Of a stretch of 64,000 bases of DNA, positions 44,384-53,659 are shown piece after piece. Under the pieces are notes generated by a model. That model did not search any database. It saw nothing but the letters and a program-made list of their open reading frames with translations, and was not told the origin of the DNA. The stretch's first letter is position 1; every line of letters begins with the position of its first letter. The translations under genes were made by a program, and so were the position numbers. This DNA is from Sphingopyxis sp. PAMC25046 (GTDB lineage Bacteria > Pseudomonadota > Alphaproteobacteria > Sphingomonadales > Sphingomonadaceae): contig NZ_CP039250.1 in the NCBI RefSeq assembly GCF_004795895.1, forward strand, positions 1,364,001 to 1,428,000, given 5' to 3'.

Positions 44384-45318
44384 GCAAGACACAGATCAAG
44401 CGCGGGAAATCGCCGCCAAGGCGCCCCGCGCGCGCGCCGAAAAAGCGGCGCAAGATCCAGCAGTCGCGGCTCAACGTGATCATCAACGCGCTGCCGATCA
44501 GCCCGCAGCGGCTGCAGCAGGTCGCCAACTGGACGATCGGGCTCAGCCTCTGCGCCGTCGCCGCGATCGCCGCGCACGCGACCGGGGTAACCGCCAAGAT
44601 CCACGAGGAATATGCCCAGGCCGTCGGCCGCGCTGGCTTTCAGGTCAAAAAGGTCGAGGTCGTCGGCGCCGACCGCATCGACCGGCTCAAGGTTTATGAC
44701 ATCGCGCTCGCGCAGAAGGATCGCTCGATGGCCGCGGTCGATCTCGAGGACGTCCGCGCGGACCTGATGAAATATGGCTGGATCAAGGATGCGCGCGTGT
44801 CGAGACGCCTGCCCGACACGCTCGTCGTCGACATCGTCGAACGCACCCCGGCGGCGATCTGGCAGCACTCGGGCCGTCTGTCGTTGATCGACGACAAGGG
44901 CGTCGTGCTCGAGCCCGTCACCGTCGCGACGATGCCCGACCTGCCGCTAGTCATCGGCCCGCGCGCCAACCAGCGGTCACAGGATCTCGCCCGCCTGCTC
45001 GCCGAGGCGAGCAGCCTCAAGGAATTGCTCGCAGGCGCGACCTGGGTCGGCAACCGCCGCTGGGATCTCCGCTTCCGTAGCGGCGAGACGCTGTCGCTGC
45101 CCGAAGGCGAGGCCGAGGCGAAGGCCGCGCTCGCCAAATTCGCGCATATGGATGGCGCCAACCGCTTGCTCGGCCGCGGTATTCTTCGCTTCGACATGCG
45201 CGACCCCGCGCGTTTCGTGCTCCGTTTGCCGCACGAGGGACAGGTGGCGCCCGCCAAGCTCGACGACATGCGCGCCGCGGTCGACGCCGTCGCCGACGCG
45301 GCGGCGGAGAAGGGCTGA
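44380..45318 (+). CDS. ftsQ: Cell division protein FtsQ
   Basis: A 312-residue bitopic divisome protein. A very basic amino tail (residues 1-35, rich in Lys, Arg and Pro) leads to one transmembrane helix at about residues 48-68. A POTRA domain follows (FQVKKVEVVGADRIDRLKVYD) and an FtsQ beta domain with WIKDARVSRRLPDTLVVDIVE and ERTPAAIWQ. It recruits FtsL/FtsB to the septum. It lies 3 nt before ftsA, as in other dcw clusters. Confidence 0.93.
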   Translation: MSKTQIKRGKSPPRRPARAPKKRRKIQQSRLNVIINALPISPQRLQQVANWTIGLSLCAVAAIAAHATGVTAKIHEEYAQAVGRAGFQVKKVEVVGADRIDRLKVYDIALAQKDRSMAAVDLEDVRADLMKYGWIKDARVSRRLPDTLVVDIVERTPAAIWQHSGRLSLIDDKGVVLEPVTVATMPDLPLVIGPRANQRSQDLARLLAEASSLKELLAGATWVGNRRWDLRFRSGETLSLPEGEAEAKAALAKFAHMDGANRLLGRGILRFDMRDPARFVLRLPHEGQVAPAKLDDMRAAVDAVADAAAEKG

Positions 45319-45321
45319 GCC

Positions 45322-46578
45322 ATGGCGCCGCCGCGCATCGAAAAGATCATCACCGCGCTTGATGTCGGGTCATGGAAGGTCTGCGCGCTGATCGCGGGCC
45401 AGACCGCCGACGGCAAGCTCCACGTGCTCGGCACCGGCCAGCGCGAGAGCCGCGGCGTCCAGCGCGGCTATGTCGCCGACATGGAACAGACCGAGCATGT
45501 CGTGCGCGAGGCGATCGAACAGGCCGAGCGCATCGCGGGGCTCAATATCGACGACGTCTGGGTCAGCTTCTCGGCGGGCAGCCTCTTGAGCGACGTCGCG
45601 CCGATCGAAAGCGAACTCGGCGGCCACCGCATCGAGCAGGAGGACGTCGACGACCTGCTCGCCGCGGGCCGTGCGGGCATCGATCCCGAAGGCCGCATGA
45701 TCCTCCATGCCCAGCCCGCGCTCTACACGCTCGACGGGCTCAACGGGGTCAAGAACCCGATCGGCCTTCACGCCGACCGCCTCGGCGTCGATATCCACAT
45801 CATCATGGCCGACGGCGCGCCGGTGCGGAACCTCGAAGCGGCGGTGCGGCAGGCGCATCTCGACGTCAACGCGGTGGTCGCCTCGCCGATCGCCGCGGGG
45901 CTCGCCTGCCTGTCGGAGGAGGAACGCGATCTGGGTGTCGCGCTCGTCGAGCTCGGCGCCGCGGTCACCACCGTTTCGCTCTACGCCGGCGGCATGCTCG
46001 TCGAAATGGCGTCGCTGCCCTTCGGCGCGAGCGATATCACCGACGATATCGCTTCGGCCTTCGGCATCCGGCGCAGCCAGGCGCAGCGGCTCCAGAGTTT
46101 CTACGGTTCGGCCTCGGCCAGCCCGCGCGACAATAATGAGATCATCGAACTCGAACCCGGCGCGCCCTCGGGCGGCGATTCCCCGCGCATCACGCGCGCG
46201 CAGCTTGTCGCGGTGATCCGCCAGCGGCTCGACGCGATGATGGGCGAGATCGGCCGGACCTTGAAGGACCTCCATTTCGTCGGGCCGATCGGGCGCCAGG
46301 TCGTGCTCGTCGGCGGCGGCGCCGACCTCAAGGGCATCGCCGACTATACGCAGGCCGCGCTCGGCCGCGCCGCGCGCGTCGGGCGACCGCGCGGCTTGCA
46401 CGGCCTGCCCGATGCGCATGGCGGCCCGGCTTTCGCGACGCTCGCGGGTCTGGTTCTCTATGCCGCATCGGACCCCGTCGACCTTCGCGACCTGCCGATG
46501 ATGGCGCAGGATGTTTACAAGCCGGCGGGGACCTCGATCCTCCACCGGCTGATGGCCGCGTTGAAAAGCAGTTTTTAG
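45322..46578 (+). CDS. ftsA: Cell division protein FtsA
   Basis: A 418-residue actin-like ATPase. The phosphate-1 block is ITALDVGSWKVCALIAG, and GVQRGYVADMEQTEHVVREA follows. The SHS2/1C domain is present, then VALVELGAAVTTVSLYAGG and VVLVGGGADLKGIADY for the later ATP-binding motifs. The end, LHRLMAALKSSF, is the amphipathic membrane-targeting helix. It tethers FtsZ to the membrane. A 153 nt gap precedes ftsZ. Confidence 0.96.
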   Translation: MAPPRIEKIITALDVGSWKVCALIAGQTADGKLHVLGTGQRESRGVQRGYVADMEQTEHVVREAIEQAERIAGLNIDDVWVSFSAGSLLSDVAPIESELGGHRIEQEDVDDLLAAGRAGIDPEGRMILHAQPALYTLDGLNGVKNPIGLHADRLGVDIHIIMADGAPVRNLEAAVRQAHLDVNAVVASPIAAGLACLSEEERDLGVALVELGAAVTTVSLYAGGMLVEMASLPFGASDITDDIASAFGIRRSQAQRLQSFYGSASASPRDNNEIIELEPGAPSGGDSPRITRAQLVAVIRQRLDAMMGEIGRTLKDLHFVGPIGRQVVLVGGGADLKGIADYTQAALGRAARVGRPRGLHGLPDAHGGPAFATLAGLVLYAASDPVDLRDLPMMAQDVYKPAGTSILHRLMAALKSSF

Positions 46579-46731
46579 CGATCGAATGGTCGAAAAGGTT
46601 AATTTTTTGGGTGATTCCGACGTCACAATAGTGCAATGCGGTAACAGTTATCCGGGCGGCAGGACCACCGCCCGACGGGTCGCAAGGTGCAGGGAAGCGG
46701 CATCGGTTCGCCGCTGCAGGGAGATTATTTG
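46579..46731 (+). promoter_or_regulatory. ftsA-ftsZ spacer with likely ftsZ promoter
   Basis: This 153 nt gap is AT-rich at its left end and holds a TTAA at 46599-46602 and a GATTC (a CcrM GANTC site) at 46613-46617. In Caulobacter, ftsZ transcription responds to CtrA (TTAA boxes) and GANTC methylation. Here only one TTAA half-site is seen. A ribosome-binding AGGGAG lies at 46718-46723, 8 nt before the ftsZ ATG. I could not fix -35 and -10 boxes. Confidence 0.45.
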
Positions 46732-48183
46732 ATGAGCATCAATATTGGCCCGCCGCAGGTCGACGAGCTGAAGCCGCGTATCGCGGTGATCGGCGTCGGC
46801 GGCGCGGGCGGCAATGCCATCGCAAACATGATCGCGGCGCGCGTCGAGGGCGTCGATTTCGTCGTCGCGAACACCGACGCGCAGGCGCTCAACGCCTCGC
46901 CGGCCGAACGGCGCATTCAGCTGGGGACGCAGATCACCCAGGGACTGGGCGCGGGTTCGCGGCCCGAGGTGGGCCGCGCGGCGGCAGAGGAAAGCATCAC
47001 GCAGGTCGAAGAGGCGCTCAACGGCGCGCATATGTGCTTCGTCGCGGCGGGCATGGGCGGCGGCACCGGCACCGGCGCGGCGCCCGTCATCGCGAAAGCG
47101 GCGCGCGACCGCGGCATCCTGACCGTCGGCGTCGTGACCAAGCCCTTCATGTTCGAAGGCTCGCGGCGGATGCGCTCGGCCGACGCCGGCATCGCTGAGC
47201 TGCAAGAGCATGTCGACACGCTCATCGTCATTCCCAACCAGAATCTCTTCCTCGTCGCCAACCCGAACACGACCTTCAAGGAAGCGTTCACCATGGCCGA
47301 CGAAGTGCTGCAGCAGGGCGTGCGCGGCATCACCGACCTGATGGTCATGCCCGGCCTCATCAACCTCGACTTCGCCGACGTGCGCAGCGTGATGCGCGAA
47401 ATGGGCAAGGCGATGATGGGCACCGGCGAAGCCGAAGGCGACGGCCGCGCATTGGAAGCGGCCCAGAAAGCCATCGCCAACCCGCTGCTCGACGGCGTGT
47501 CGATGGCGGGCGCCAAGGGGGTCATCATCTCGATCACCGGCGGCGAGGACATGCGCCTGATGGAAGTCGACGAGGCGGCGAACCATATTCGCGAACTGGT
47601 CGACCCCGACGCCAACATCATCTGGGGCAGCGCTTTCAACGACAGCCTCGACGGCAAGATCCGCGTCTCGGTCGTCGCGACCGGCATCGACGGCACGGGC
47701 GAAGCGGCGCAGGCCGCCCCCGCGACGCGCAGCTTCTCCTTCGCTCCTGCGCGTACTGCGGCGCCGGCACCGGTAGCCGAAGAGGTCGTCGAGCCGGCGG
47801 TGCAGGAAGAACCCGTCGCCGAAGCGCCGGTCCAGCAGGACAACGACCCGGCACCGGGCTTCTCGCTCGGCGATGCCCCCGAACCCGAGGCTCCGGCCCC
47901 GGCGGAGGAAGAGCCGATGGAATTGTCGCAGGTCGCCGCGACCTATGACGATACCGCCGACGAACTGGTGCTCGACGCGCCCGAACCCGCGGCGAGCGAC
48001 TATCGGTCGGCGCCCTCGGCGGAAGCTCCGGCCGAAGCACCGGCGCGTGCGGTCGGCGGCGGCACCTTGTTCGAACGCATGTCGCGGCTCTCGCGCGGGG
48101 CATCGACCCCCGACGCCGAAGAGGGCGGCAAGGATGACGGGGTCGATATTCCGCGTTTTCTGGGACGGCAGAACAACCAGTAA
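46732..48183 (+). CDS. ftsZ: Cell division GTPase FtsZ
   Basis: A 483-residue tubulin homologue. [19 protein letters not shown] starts the GTP-binding domain, the tubulin signature GGGTGTG is at about residues 109-115, and [21 protein letters not shown] contains the T7 loop. The start at 46732 has AGGGAG 8 nt upstream; a start at 46687 is rejected. After residue ~320 a long acidic Pro/Ala linker leads to the conserved tail [12 protein letters not shown], which binds FtsA and other partners. It is the last dcw gene here. Confidence 0.97.
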   Translation: MSINIGPPQVDELKPRIAVIGVGGAGGNAIANMIAARVEGVDFVVANTDAQALNASPAERRIQLGTQITQGLGAGSRPEVGRAAAEESITQVEEALNGAHMCFVAAGMGGGTGTGAAPVIAKAARDRGILTVGVVTKPFMFEGSRRMRSADAGIAELQEHVDTLIVIPNQNLFLVANPNTTFKEAFTMADEVLQQGVRGITDLMVMPGLINLDFADVRSVMREMGKAMMGTGEAEGDGRALEAAQKAIANPLLDGVSMAGAKGVIISITGGEDMRLMEVDEAANHIRELVDPDANIIWGSAFNDSLDGKIRVSVVATGIDGTGEAAQAAPATRSFSFAPARTAAPAPVAEEVVEPAVQEEPVAEAPVQQDNDPAPGFSLGDAPEPEAPAPAEEEPMELSQVAATYDDTADELVLDAPEPAASDYRSAPSAEAPAEAPARAVGGGTLFERMSRLSRGASTPDAEEGGKDDGVDIPRFLGRQNNQ

Positions 48184-48243
48184 CGGGGCTATCGAGCGGC
48201 CGCCCGCCGGGCACGGCAGGCCGGAAATCGGGATGAGTTGCCC

Positions 48244-50001
48244 ATGCGGCAGGTGAAATGGACGGCGAAGCCGGCGCGCGCGCGCAACCTTGTTCGCGCG
48301 CTCGGCGCGCTGTTGCTTGGAACCGCGACGCTCGCCCCCGCTCGCGCGCAGGTGACGCCGCCCGACCCCGCGACGAAGGCGGCGATGGAAAAGCGCACCG
48401 CCGCGCGTAGCTTGCTGTCGTCGTCGCTCGCCCGTATCGCGGCGAACAACAGCGACACGGCGGCGCTGTTCGATGCGGGGCGCGCGTCGATCGACCTCGA
48501 GGATTATCGCGCCGCACTCGGTTTCCTAGTCCGCGCCGAACAGGCGCGCCCGCGCGACGGCACGATCAAGGCGGCGCTCGGGTCGGCGATGGTCCATATG
48601 GAAAATCCCACGCGCGCGCTCGACTATTTCGGCGAGGCGCAGCTGATGGGTGCGCCCGAACGGCTGTTCCTCGCCGACCGCGGCCTCGCGCGCGACCTCC
48701 TCGGGCAACAGGATGCAGCGCAGCGCGACTATCAGCTCGCGCTGTCGATCGCGCCCAACGACGAACTGACGCGGCGCTATGCGCTGTCGCTCGGGATCAG
48801 CGGCGACGCCGATCGCGGAATAGCCATGCTGACTCCGCAACTCCGCGCGCAGGATCGCGGCGCGTGGCGGCTGCGCGCGATGATCCTCGCGATGAACGGC
48901 CGCGACAAGGAAGCGACCGAAATCGTCAACGCGACGATGCCGCCCGCGATGGCGCAGAATATCACCCCCTATCTGCTCCAGATGGACCGGCTCAATCCCG
49001 CGCAGCAGGCCGCGGCGGCGCATTTCGGCCGCTTCCCCAGCCAGCCCGGCGCAAAACGCGGACCCGTGCAGGTCGCGGCAGCGACGCCGCCGTCGCAGCC
49101 TCCCGCCGCGCGCCGCAAGCGTCCCGGGGCAAGCGATAGCGGACGTCCGGTTTCGTCGACGACTCCCGCGCCCGCGGCCGTGACGCGGAAGCCGGACACC
49201 ACAGCGGTCGCCGCCCGCCCCGCTGCAACTGCGGGCGCGCAGCCTGCACCCGCCCCGGCAGGGGATAGGGCGCCGGCATTGCGTTCCCCGTTCCGGGAAA
49301 CCATTCGCCCGCTGTCCGAAGCGTCGGCGCCGGTGGCGGATGCGCCCGCCGGGGTCCCCGCTGCGGCAACGCCGGCCCCGGCCGGAAGAACCGGCGATGC
49401 CGACAAGGGATCAATTGGCCCCGGCTTTTCGATCGCCGATGTCGGGCGCCCGGCGGCGTCGGCCCCGGCCGCCGCGACGGCAACGCCTGCACCTCCGGCA
49501 GCGGCCTCGCTCGCGTCGCTTGCCGAGATCGTCGGATCGATCGAGATTCCCGCCGAAGAGCTGAACCGGCCCGCCGGCGCGGTCGGCGCCGACACGCTTG
49601 CCATGCTGCTCGAAGACAAGCGCAGGGCCGAAGCGGCCGAAGCGGCGAAGCGCGAAAAGGAAGAGGCGGCCGCCAAGGCGAAGGCGGAGGCGGATGCCAA
49701 GGCAAAGGAAGAAGCCGCAAAGAAAAAGGCGAACCCCGCGCGCATCTGGGTCCAGATCGCGACCGGTTCGAACCTCAAGGCGCTCGGCTTCGACTATAAC
49801 CGCTTCGCCAAGCGCAACGCGGCGCTGTTCAAGGGCAAATCGGGAGCGACCGCCGAATGGGGCCAGACGCGTCGCCTGCTCGTCGGGCCCTTCCCTAACC
49901 GTAAGTCGGCCCAGGACTGGCTCGGCGACTATAAAAAGGCCGAAGGCGACGGCTTCCTCTTCGACAGCGAGGCGGGCGAAATCGTAGAGCCGCTCAAGTG
50001 A
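48244..50001 (+). CDS. TPR and SPOR domain protein
   Basis: A protein of about 585 residues. A signal peptide ends near APARAQ (about residue 36). TPR-like helical repeats cover roughly residues 60-260 (DYRAALGFLVRAEQARPRDG). A long Pro/Ala-rich linker and an Ala/Lys/Glu coiled coil (AEAAEAAKREKEEAAAK) lead to a SPOR domain at the end (IWVQIATGSNLKALGF; VGPFPNRKSAQDWL). SPOR domains bind denuded glycan strands at division sites, so with its place just after ftsZ a periplasmic division role is likely. The partner is unknown. The stop overlaps dgt. Confidence 0.85.
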   Translation: MRQVKWTAKPARARNLVRALGALLLGTATLAPARAQVTPPDPATKAAMEKRTAARSLLSSSLARIAANNSDTAALFDAGRASIDLEDYRAALGFLVRAEQARPRDGTIKAALGSAMVHMENPTRALDYFGEAQLMGAPERLFLADRGLARDLLGQQDAAQRDYQLALSIAPNDELTRRYALSLGISGDADRGIAMLTPQLRAQDRGAWRLRAMILAMNGRDKEATEIVNATMPPAMAQNITPYLLQMDRLNPAQQAAAAHFGRFPSQPGAKRGPVQVAAATPPSQPPAARRKRPGASDSGRPVSSTTPAPAAVTRKPDTTAVAARPAATAGAQPAPAPAGDRAPALRSPFRETIRPLSEASAPVADAPAGVPAAATPAPAGRTGDADKGSIGPGFSIADVGRPAASAPAAATATPAPPAAASLASLAEIVGSIEIPAEELNRPAGAVGADTLAMLLEDKRRAEAAEAAKREKEEAAAKAKAEADAKAKEEAAKKKANPARIWVQIATGSNLKALGFDYNRFAKRNAALFKGKSGATAEWGQTRRLLVGPFPNRKSAQDWLGDYKKAEGDGFLFDSEAGEIVEPLK

Positions 50002-51170
50002 GTGTCGCGGCCTGCGCCAGCAGACCGGAAAAAAGCCGGGGACGTCGCCATGTGGAGTCGGGCCGCGTCGTGCGCGGCCCGCGCGATGATTTTCAGCGCG
50101 ACCGCGACCGCATTATTCACTCGATCGCCTTTCGCCGCCTGCGTCACAAGACGCAGGTGTTCGTCGCCCCGGACGGCGATCATTATCGCGTCCGCCTGAC
50201 CCACAGTATCGAGGTTGCGCAAATCGGCCGCGGTATCGCGCGCGCGCTCGGGCTCAACGAGGATCTTACCGAAGCTTTGTGCTTGGCGCATGACATCGGT
50301 CATCCGCCTTTCGGTCACGCGGGCGAGGACGCGCTGAAGGCCGCGATGGCGGCGCACGGTGGCTTCGACCATAATGGCCACACGCTGCGCACGCTGGCGC
50401 GCCTCGAATGCCCTTATCCGCGCTTCGACGGGCTCAACCTGACGTGGGAGACATTGGAGGGGCTCGCCAAACATAATGGGCCGGTGACGAACCCCGGCTG
50501 GGCGCTTGCCGAAATCGATCGCGATTTCGGGCTCGGTCTTGCCAGCTACGCCAGCCTCGAGGCGCAGGTCGCGGCGATCGCCGACGACATCGCCTATGAC
50601 AATCACGACATCGACGACGGCCTGCGCGCCGGCCTGCTCGACCTCGACCAGCTGATGGAACAGCCCTTCGTCGCCGCCAATTATCGCGCGGTCGAGGGGC
50701 GCTTCCCTGGCGCACCGCGCGACCGGCTGCTGCGCGAACTCGTCCGCGATCAGATCGGCGTGATGGTCAACGACGTGATCGCCGCGACTGCCGCCAACGT
50801 CGCCGACGCCGGTGTCGCGAGCGCCGACGAGGTCCGCGCCGCGGGACGCACGCTCGGCGGCTTTTCGCCCGAACTCGCGGCTGCGGAACGCGAGCTTAAA
50901 CGCTTCATGTACGCGAACCTCTATCACCACCCCGAACAGCTCGCCGCCGCCGAGGCAGCGAACCGGGTCGTCGCCGACCTCTTCGCCGTCTATGCCGCCG
51001 ATCCCGCGCTGATGGGTGCCGACTGGGCGGCGCGGCTCCCCGGCGAAACCTGCGCGACAAACCGGCATATCGGTGATTATATTGCGGGCATGACCGACCG
51101 TTTCGCTATCGATCGCTACGCCGATATCTTCGGCCGCGACGCCGTGCCCGCCGCGCTGGCGCATGCCTGA
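49998..51170 (+). CDS. Deoxyguanosinetriphosphate triphosphohydrolase-like protein
   Basis: A 390-residue HD-domain hydrolase of the type I dGTPase-like group. RDRDRIIHSIAFRRLRHKTQVF at about residues 34-55, RLTHSIEVAQIGRGIAR and CLAHDIGHPPFGHAGEDAL supply the H...HD residues, and DDIAYDNHDIDDGLRAG supplies the distal Asp. It should hydrolyse dNTPs to nucleoside and triphosphate. It starts at a GTG that overlaps the SPOR gene stop, and it overlaps the next gene by 8 nt. Substrate preference is not readable from the sequence. Confidence 0.9.
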   Translation: MSVAACASRPEKSRGRRHVESGRVVRGPRDDFQRDRDRIIHSIAFRRLRHKTQVFVAPDGDHYRVRLTHSIEVAQIGRGIARALGLNEDLTEALCLAHDIGHPPFGHAGEDALKAAMAAHGGFDHNGHTLRTLARLECPYPRFDGLNLTWETLEGLAKHNGPVTNPGWALAEIDRDFGLGLASYASLEAQVAAIADDIAYDNHDIDDGLRAGLLDLDQLMEQPFVAANYRAVEGRFPGAPRDRLLRELVRDQIGVMVNDVIAATAANVADAGVASADEVRAAGRTLGGFSPELAAAERELKRFMYANLYHHPEQLAAAEAANRVVADLFAVYAADPALMGADWAARLPGETCATNRHIGDYIAGMTDRFAIDRYADIFGRDAVPAALAHA

Positions 51171-51810
51171 GGCGCTGATCGTCGGCGCGACCGGCATGGT
51201 CGGCCGCGCGGTGATCGCCCGTTTCGGATCCGTACCTGTTACCGCGCTCGTCCGCCGCGAGGTCGAAGGGCTCGCACCGCATCACAAGCAATTGGTCGCG
51301 CCGTCCGAAGGCTGGAGCGATATCATCGCCGCCGAACGGCCCGCCGTCCTCATCTCCTGCCTCGGCACCACGATCCGGCAGGCGGGATCGCAGGCGGCGT
51401 TCCGCGCGGTCGATCACGACCTCGTGCTTGCCGCCGCGCGCGGAGCGAGGGCGAGCGGCACGCCGCGCATGATCGCGGTCAGCTCGGTCGGCGCCGCGGC
51501 GAAGAGCGCCAATTTCTACCTCCGCACCAAGGGCGAGACCGAGGATGATCTCGGCGCGATAGGCTTCGACCGCCTCGACCTGATCCGCCCGGGACTGCTC
51601 CGCGGCGACCGGCCTGGGCCGCAGCGCCTCGCCGAAGGGCTTGCGACGATCGCCGCGCCGTTCACCGACGCGCTGCTCCACGGCCGCTTCCGCCGCTACC
51701 GTTCGATTTCGGGCGACAGCGTCGCCGCCGCGATCGTCGCGCTGGCCGGACAAAGTGCTTCGGGCGTGTATATCCACGAAAACGACGCGATCCGCGCGCT
51801 CGCCGATTGA
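51163..51810 (+). CDS. NAD(P)-binding atypical SDR (HTATIP2/TIP30-like)
   Basis: A 215-residue Rossmann protein. ALIVGATGMVGRAVIARF is the dinucleotide-binding loop. ISCLGTTIRQAGSQAAFRAVD and MIAVSSVGAAAKSANFYLR-type sequence match the HTATIP2-like atypical short-chain dehydrogenase group, and YLRTKGETEDDL contains the usual Tyr/Lys-like region (Y-x3-K). The enzymatic substrate is unknown. It overlaps the dgt-like gene and is the last gene before the glycine riboswitch. Confidence 0.8.
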   Translation: MPEALIVGATGMVGRAVIARFGSVPVTALVRREVEGLAPHHKQLVAPSEGWSDIIAAERPAVLISCLGTTIRQAGSQAAFRAVDHDLVLAAARGARASGTPRMIAVSSVGAAAKSANFYLRTKGETEDDLGAIGFDRLDLIRPGLLRGDRPGPQRLAEGLATIAAPFTDALLHGRFRRYRSISGDSVAAAIVALAGQSASGVYIHENDAIRALAD

Positions 51811-51867
51811 CTCCGCCGGGGCGCAGCGCCAAGGCTCGCGGCGTCTGTCGGTCCTGACAAGGGATTC

Positions 51868-52062
51868 GACCGGCCGCGCGGGAGAGCGCGGGGGCAACCC
51901 CGCCACCGAAGGAGCAACCGCCCCGGAAACTCTCAGGTCAAGCGGACCGCGCAGGCTGGAACGGACACTCTGGAAAGCGTTCCGGCCGTTATCGCCGGAA
52001 CCACCGAAGGGGTAACTCCATGATATCGTGGAGGAAAACTCTCAGGTTCCCGTGACAGAGGG
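51868..52062 (+). ncRNA. Tandem glycine riboswitch
   Basis: Two glycine aptamers in a row lie before gcvT. The first has GGGAGAG near 51880, CACCGAAGGAGCAA at 51904-51917 and AACTCTCAGGTCAA at 51928-51941. The second has GAACCACCGAAGGGGTAA at 51998-52015 and AACTCTCAGG at 52038-52047 followed by GACAGAGGGG. These are the conserved glycine-binding cores. Such switches turn on the glycine cleavage operon when glycine is abundant, which fits the genes downstream. Confidence 0.93.
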
Positions 52063-52120
52063 GGCATGGCACAGGGCGGCACCCGGCCGCGTCTTGCCGT
52101 GTCAACGACGGGAGTGCGAT

Positions 52121-53245
52121 ATGCGCGAAGATGAAGAAATTCCGATCGAAACGGCCACCCTGCCGCTCGATGCCTGGCACCGCGCGAAGGGCGGCCGCAT
52201 GGTCGAATTCGCCGGCTATTGGATGCCGATCCAATATGAAGGCATCATGGCCGAACATCTCTGGACGCGCGAGAATGCGGGCCTCTTCGACGTCAGCCAT
52301 ATGGGGCAGCTGCAGCTTTCGGGCGACGGCGTCGCCGAAGCGCTCGAAACGCTCGTCCCGGGCGATATTTCGGCGCTGAAGCCCGGCCGGATGCGCTATT
52401 CGCTGTTGCTCGACGAAGACGGCGGCATCCTCGACGACCTGATGATCACCAACGAAGGCGACCGGTACGGCATCGTCGTCAACGGCGCGGTCAAATGGGA
52501 AGACATCGGCCACCTGCGCGAAAATCTCCCCGATGATATCACCCTCAACCACAATGAGGATTACGGCCTGCTCGCGCTGCAGGGACCGAAGGCGGTCGAT
52601 GCGCTCGCGCGGCTGGTGCCCGAAGCCGCGACGCTCGTCTTCATGCAGGCGGACCGCGCGACCTGGCAGGGCCATGCGATCGGCCTAAGCCGCTCGGGCT
52701 ACACTGGCGAGGACGGCTTCGAAATCTCGCTCCCGAACGAAGCGCTGACCGACTTCGCCGACGCGCTCTGCGCGATGGAAGAGGTCAAGCCGATCGGCCT
52801 CGGCGCCCGCGACTCGCTGCGGCTCGAAGCGGGTCTGCCGCTTTACGGGCATGACCTAAGCCCGGAGATCGACCCCGCCGAAGCCGACCTCGGCTTCGCG
52901 GTCAGCAAGCGCCGCCGCGAGGAGGGGAATTTTCCCGGTGCCGCGCGTATCCTCGGGCATCTCGAGGACGGCCCGCCCCGCAAGCGCGTTGGGCTGACCG
53001 TCGATGGGAAATTGCCGGTGCGGGAGGGCGCCAAGCTGTTCGACGGCGAGGATGAAATCGGCATCGTGACCTCGGGCGGTTTTGCGCCCAGCGTCGGTGC
53101 GCCGATCGCCATGGGCTATGTCCCCCGCGACCACGCGGTGCCGGGCACCGCGATCGCCGCCGAAGTGCGCGGCAAGCTGGTCCATTGCACCGTCACCGCC
53201 ATGCCATTCATTCCGCACCGCTATGTGCGCAAACAGGGAGCCTGA
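52121..53245 (+). CDS. gcvT: Glycine cleavage system T protein (aminomethyltransferase)
   Basis: A 374-residue tetrahydrofolate-dependent enzyme. TLPLDAWHRAKGGRMVEFAGY opens the conserved fold, and HLWTRENAGLFDVSHMGQL contains the catalytic aspartate region. LSRSGYTGEDGFEISLP and GLGARDSLRLEAGLPLYGHD are further signature blocks. I start at the ATG at 52121, behind GGGAG; a frame from 52028 lies in the riboswitch and is rejected. It releases ammonia and passes the methylene group to folate. Confidence 0.95.
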   Translation: MREDEEIPIETATLPLDAWHRAKGGRMVEFAGYWMPIQYEGIMAEHLWTRENAGLFDVSHMGQLQLSGDGVAEALETLVPGDISALKPGRMRYSLLLDEDGGILDDLMITNEGDRYGIVVNGAVKWEDIGHLRENLPDDITLNHNEDYGLLALQGPKAVDALARLVPEAATLVFMQADRATWQGHAIGLSRSGYTGEDGFEISLPNEALTDFADALCAMEEVKPIGLGARDSLRLEAGLPLYGHDLSPEIDPAEADLGFAVSKRRREEGNFPGAARILGHLEDGPPRKRVGLTVDGKLPVREGAKLFDGEDEIGIVTSGGFAPSVGAPIAMGYVPRDHAVPGTAIAAEVRGKLVHCTVTAMPFIPHRYVRKQGA

Positions 53246-53248
53246 TCG

Positions 53249-53620
53249 ATGCCGCGTTATTACACCGAAGAACATGAATGGATCGACGTCGACGGCGACG
53301 TCGCGACGGTCGGCATCACCGACTTTGCGCAGGGCCAGCTCGGCGATATCGTCTTCGTCGAGGTTCCCGACACCGGCGCCGAACTGACCGCCGGCGGCGA
53401 CGCCGCGGTGGTCGAATCGGTGAAGGCCGCCAGCGACGTCTATGCCCCCGTCGACGGCACCGTGACCGAGGGCAATGGACAGCTTGAGGAAGATCCGGCG
53501 CTGGTCAATTCGGACCCCGAAGGCGAAGGCTGGTTCTTTCGCATGACGCTGTCGGACAAGGGCCAGCTCGATGGCCTGATGGACGCGAAGGCATACAAGG
53601 CCTTCTGCGACGCCCTGTAA
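53249..53620 (+). CDS. gcvH: Glycine cleavage system H protein
   Basis: A 123-residue lipoyl carrier protein. It opens [24 protein letters not shown], with the lipoylation site [14 protein letters not shown] at Lys59. [12 protein letters not shown] and [15 protein letters not shown] are typical of GcvH. It shuttles the aminomethyl group between the P and T proteins. It starts 3 nt after gcvT. Confidence 0.96.
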   Translation: MPRYYTEEHEWIDVDGDVATVGITDFAQGQLGDIVFVEVPDTGAELTAGGDAAVVESVKAASDVYAPVDGTVTEGNGQLEEDPALVNSDPEGEGWFFRMTLSDKGQLDGLMDAKAYKAFCDAL

Positions 53621-53627
53621 CCGATCG

Positions 53628-53649
53628 CCCCTCCCGCGGGCGGGAGGGG
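53628..53649. repeat. GC-rich hairpin between gcvH and the next gene
   Basis: A 9-10 bp stem (CCCCTCCCGC / GCGGGAGGGG) with a tiny loop lies 7 nt after the gcvH stop, without a T-run. It may slow transcription or protect the gcvTH message. Its CCCTCCCGC core differs from the other hairpin family in this window. Confidence 0.6.
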
Positions 53650-53659
53650 GAGGGATGCG

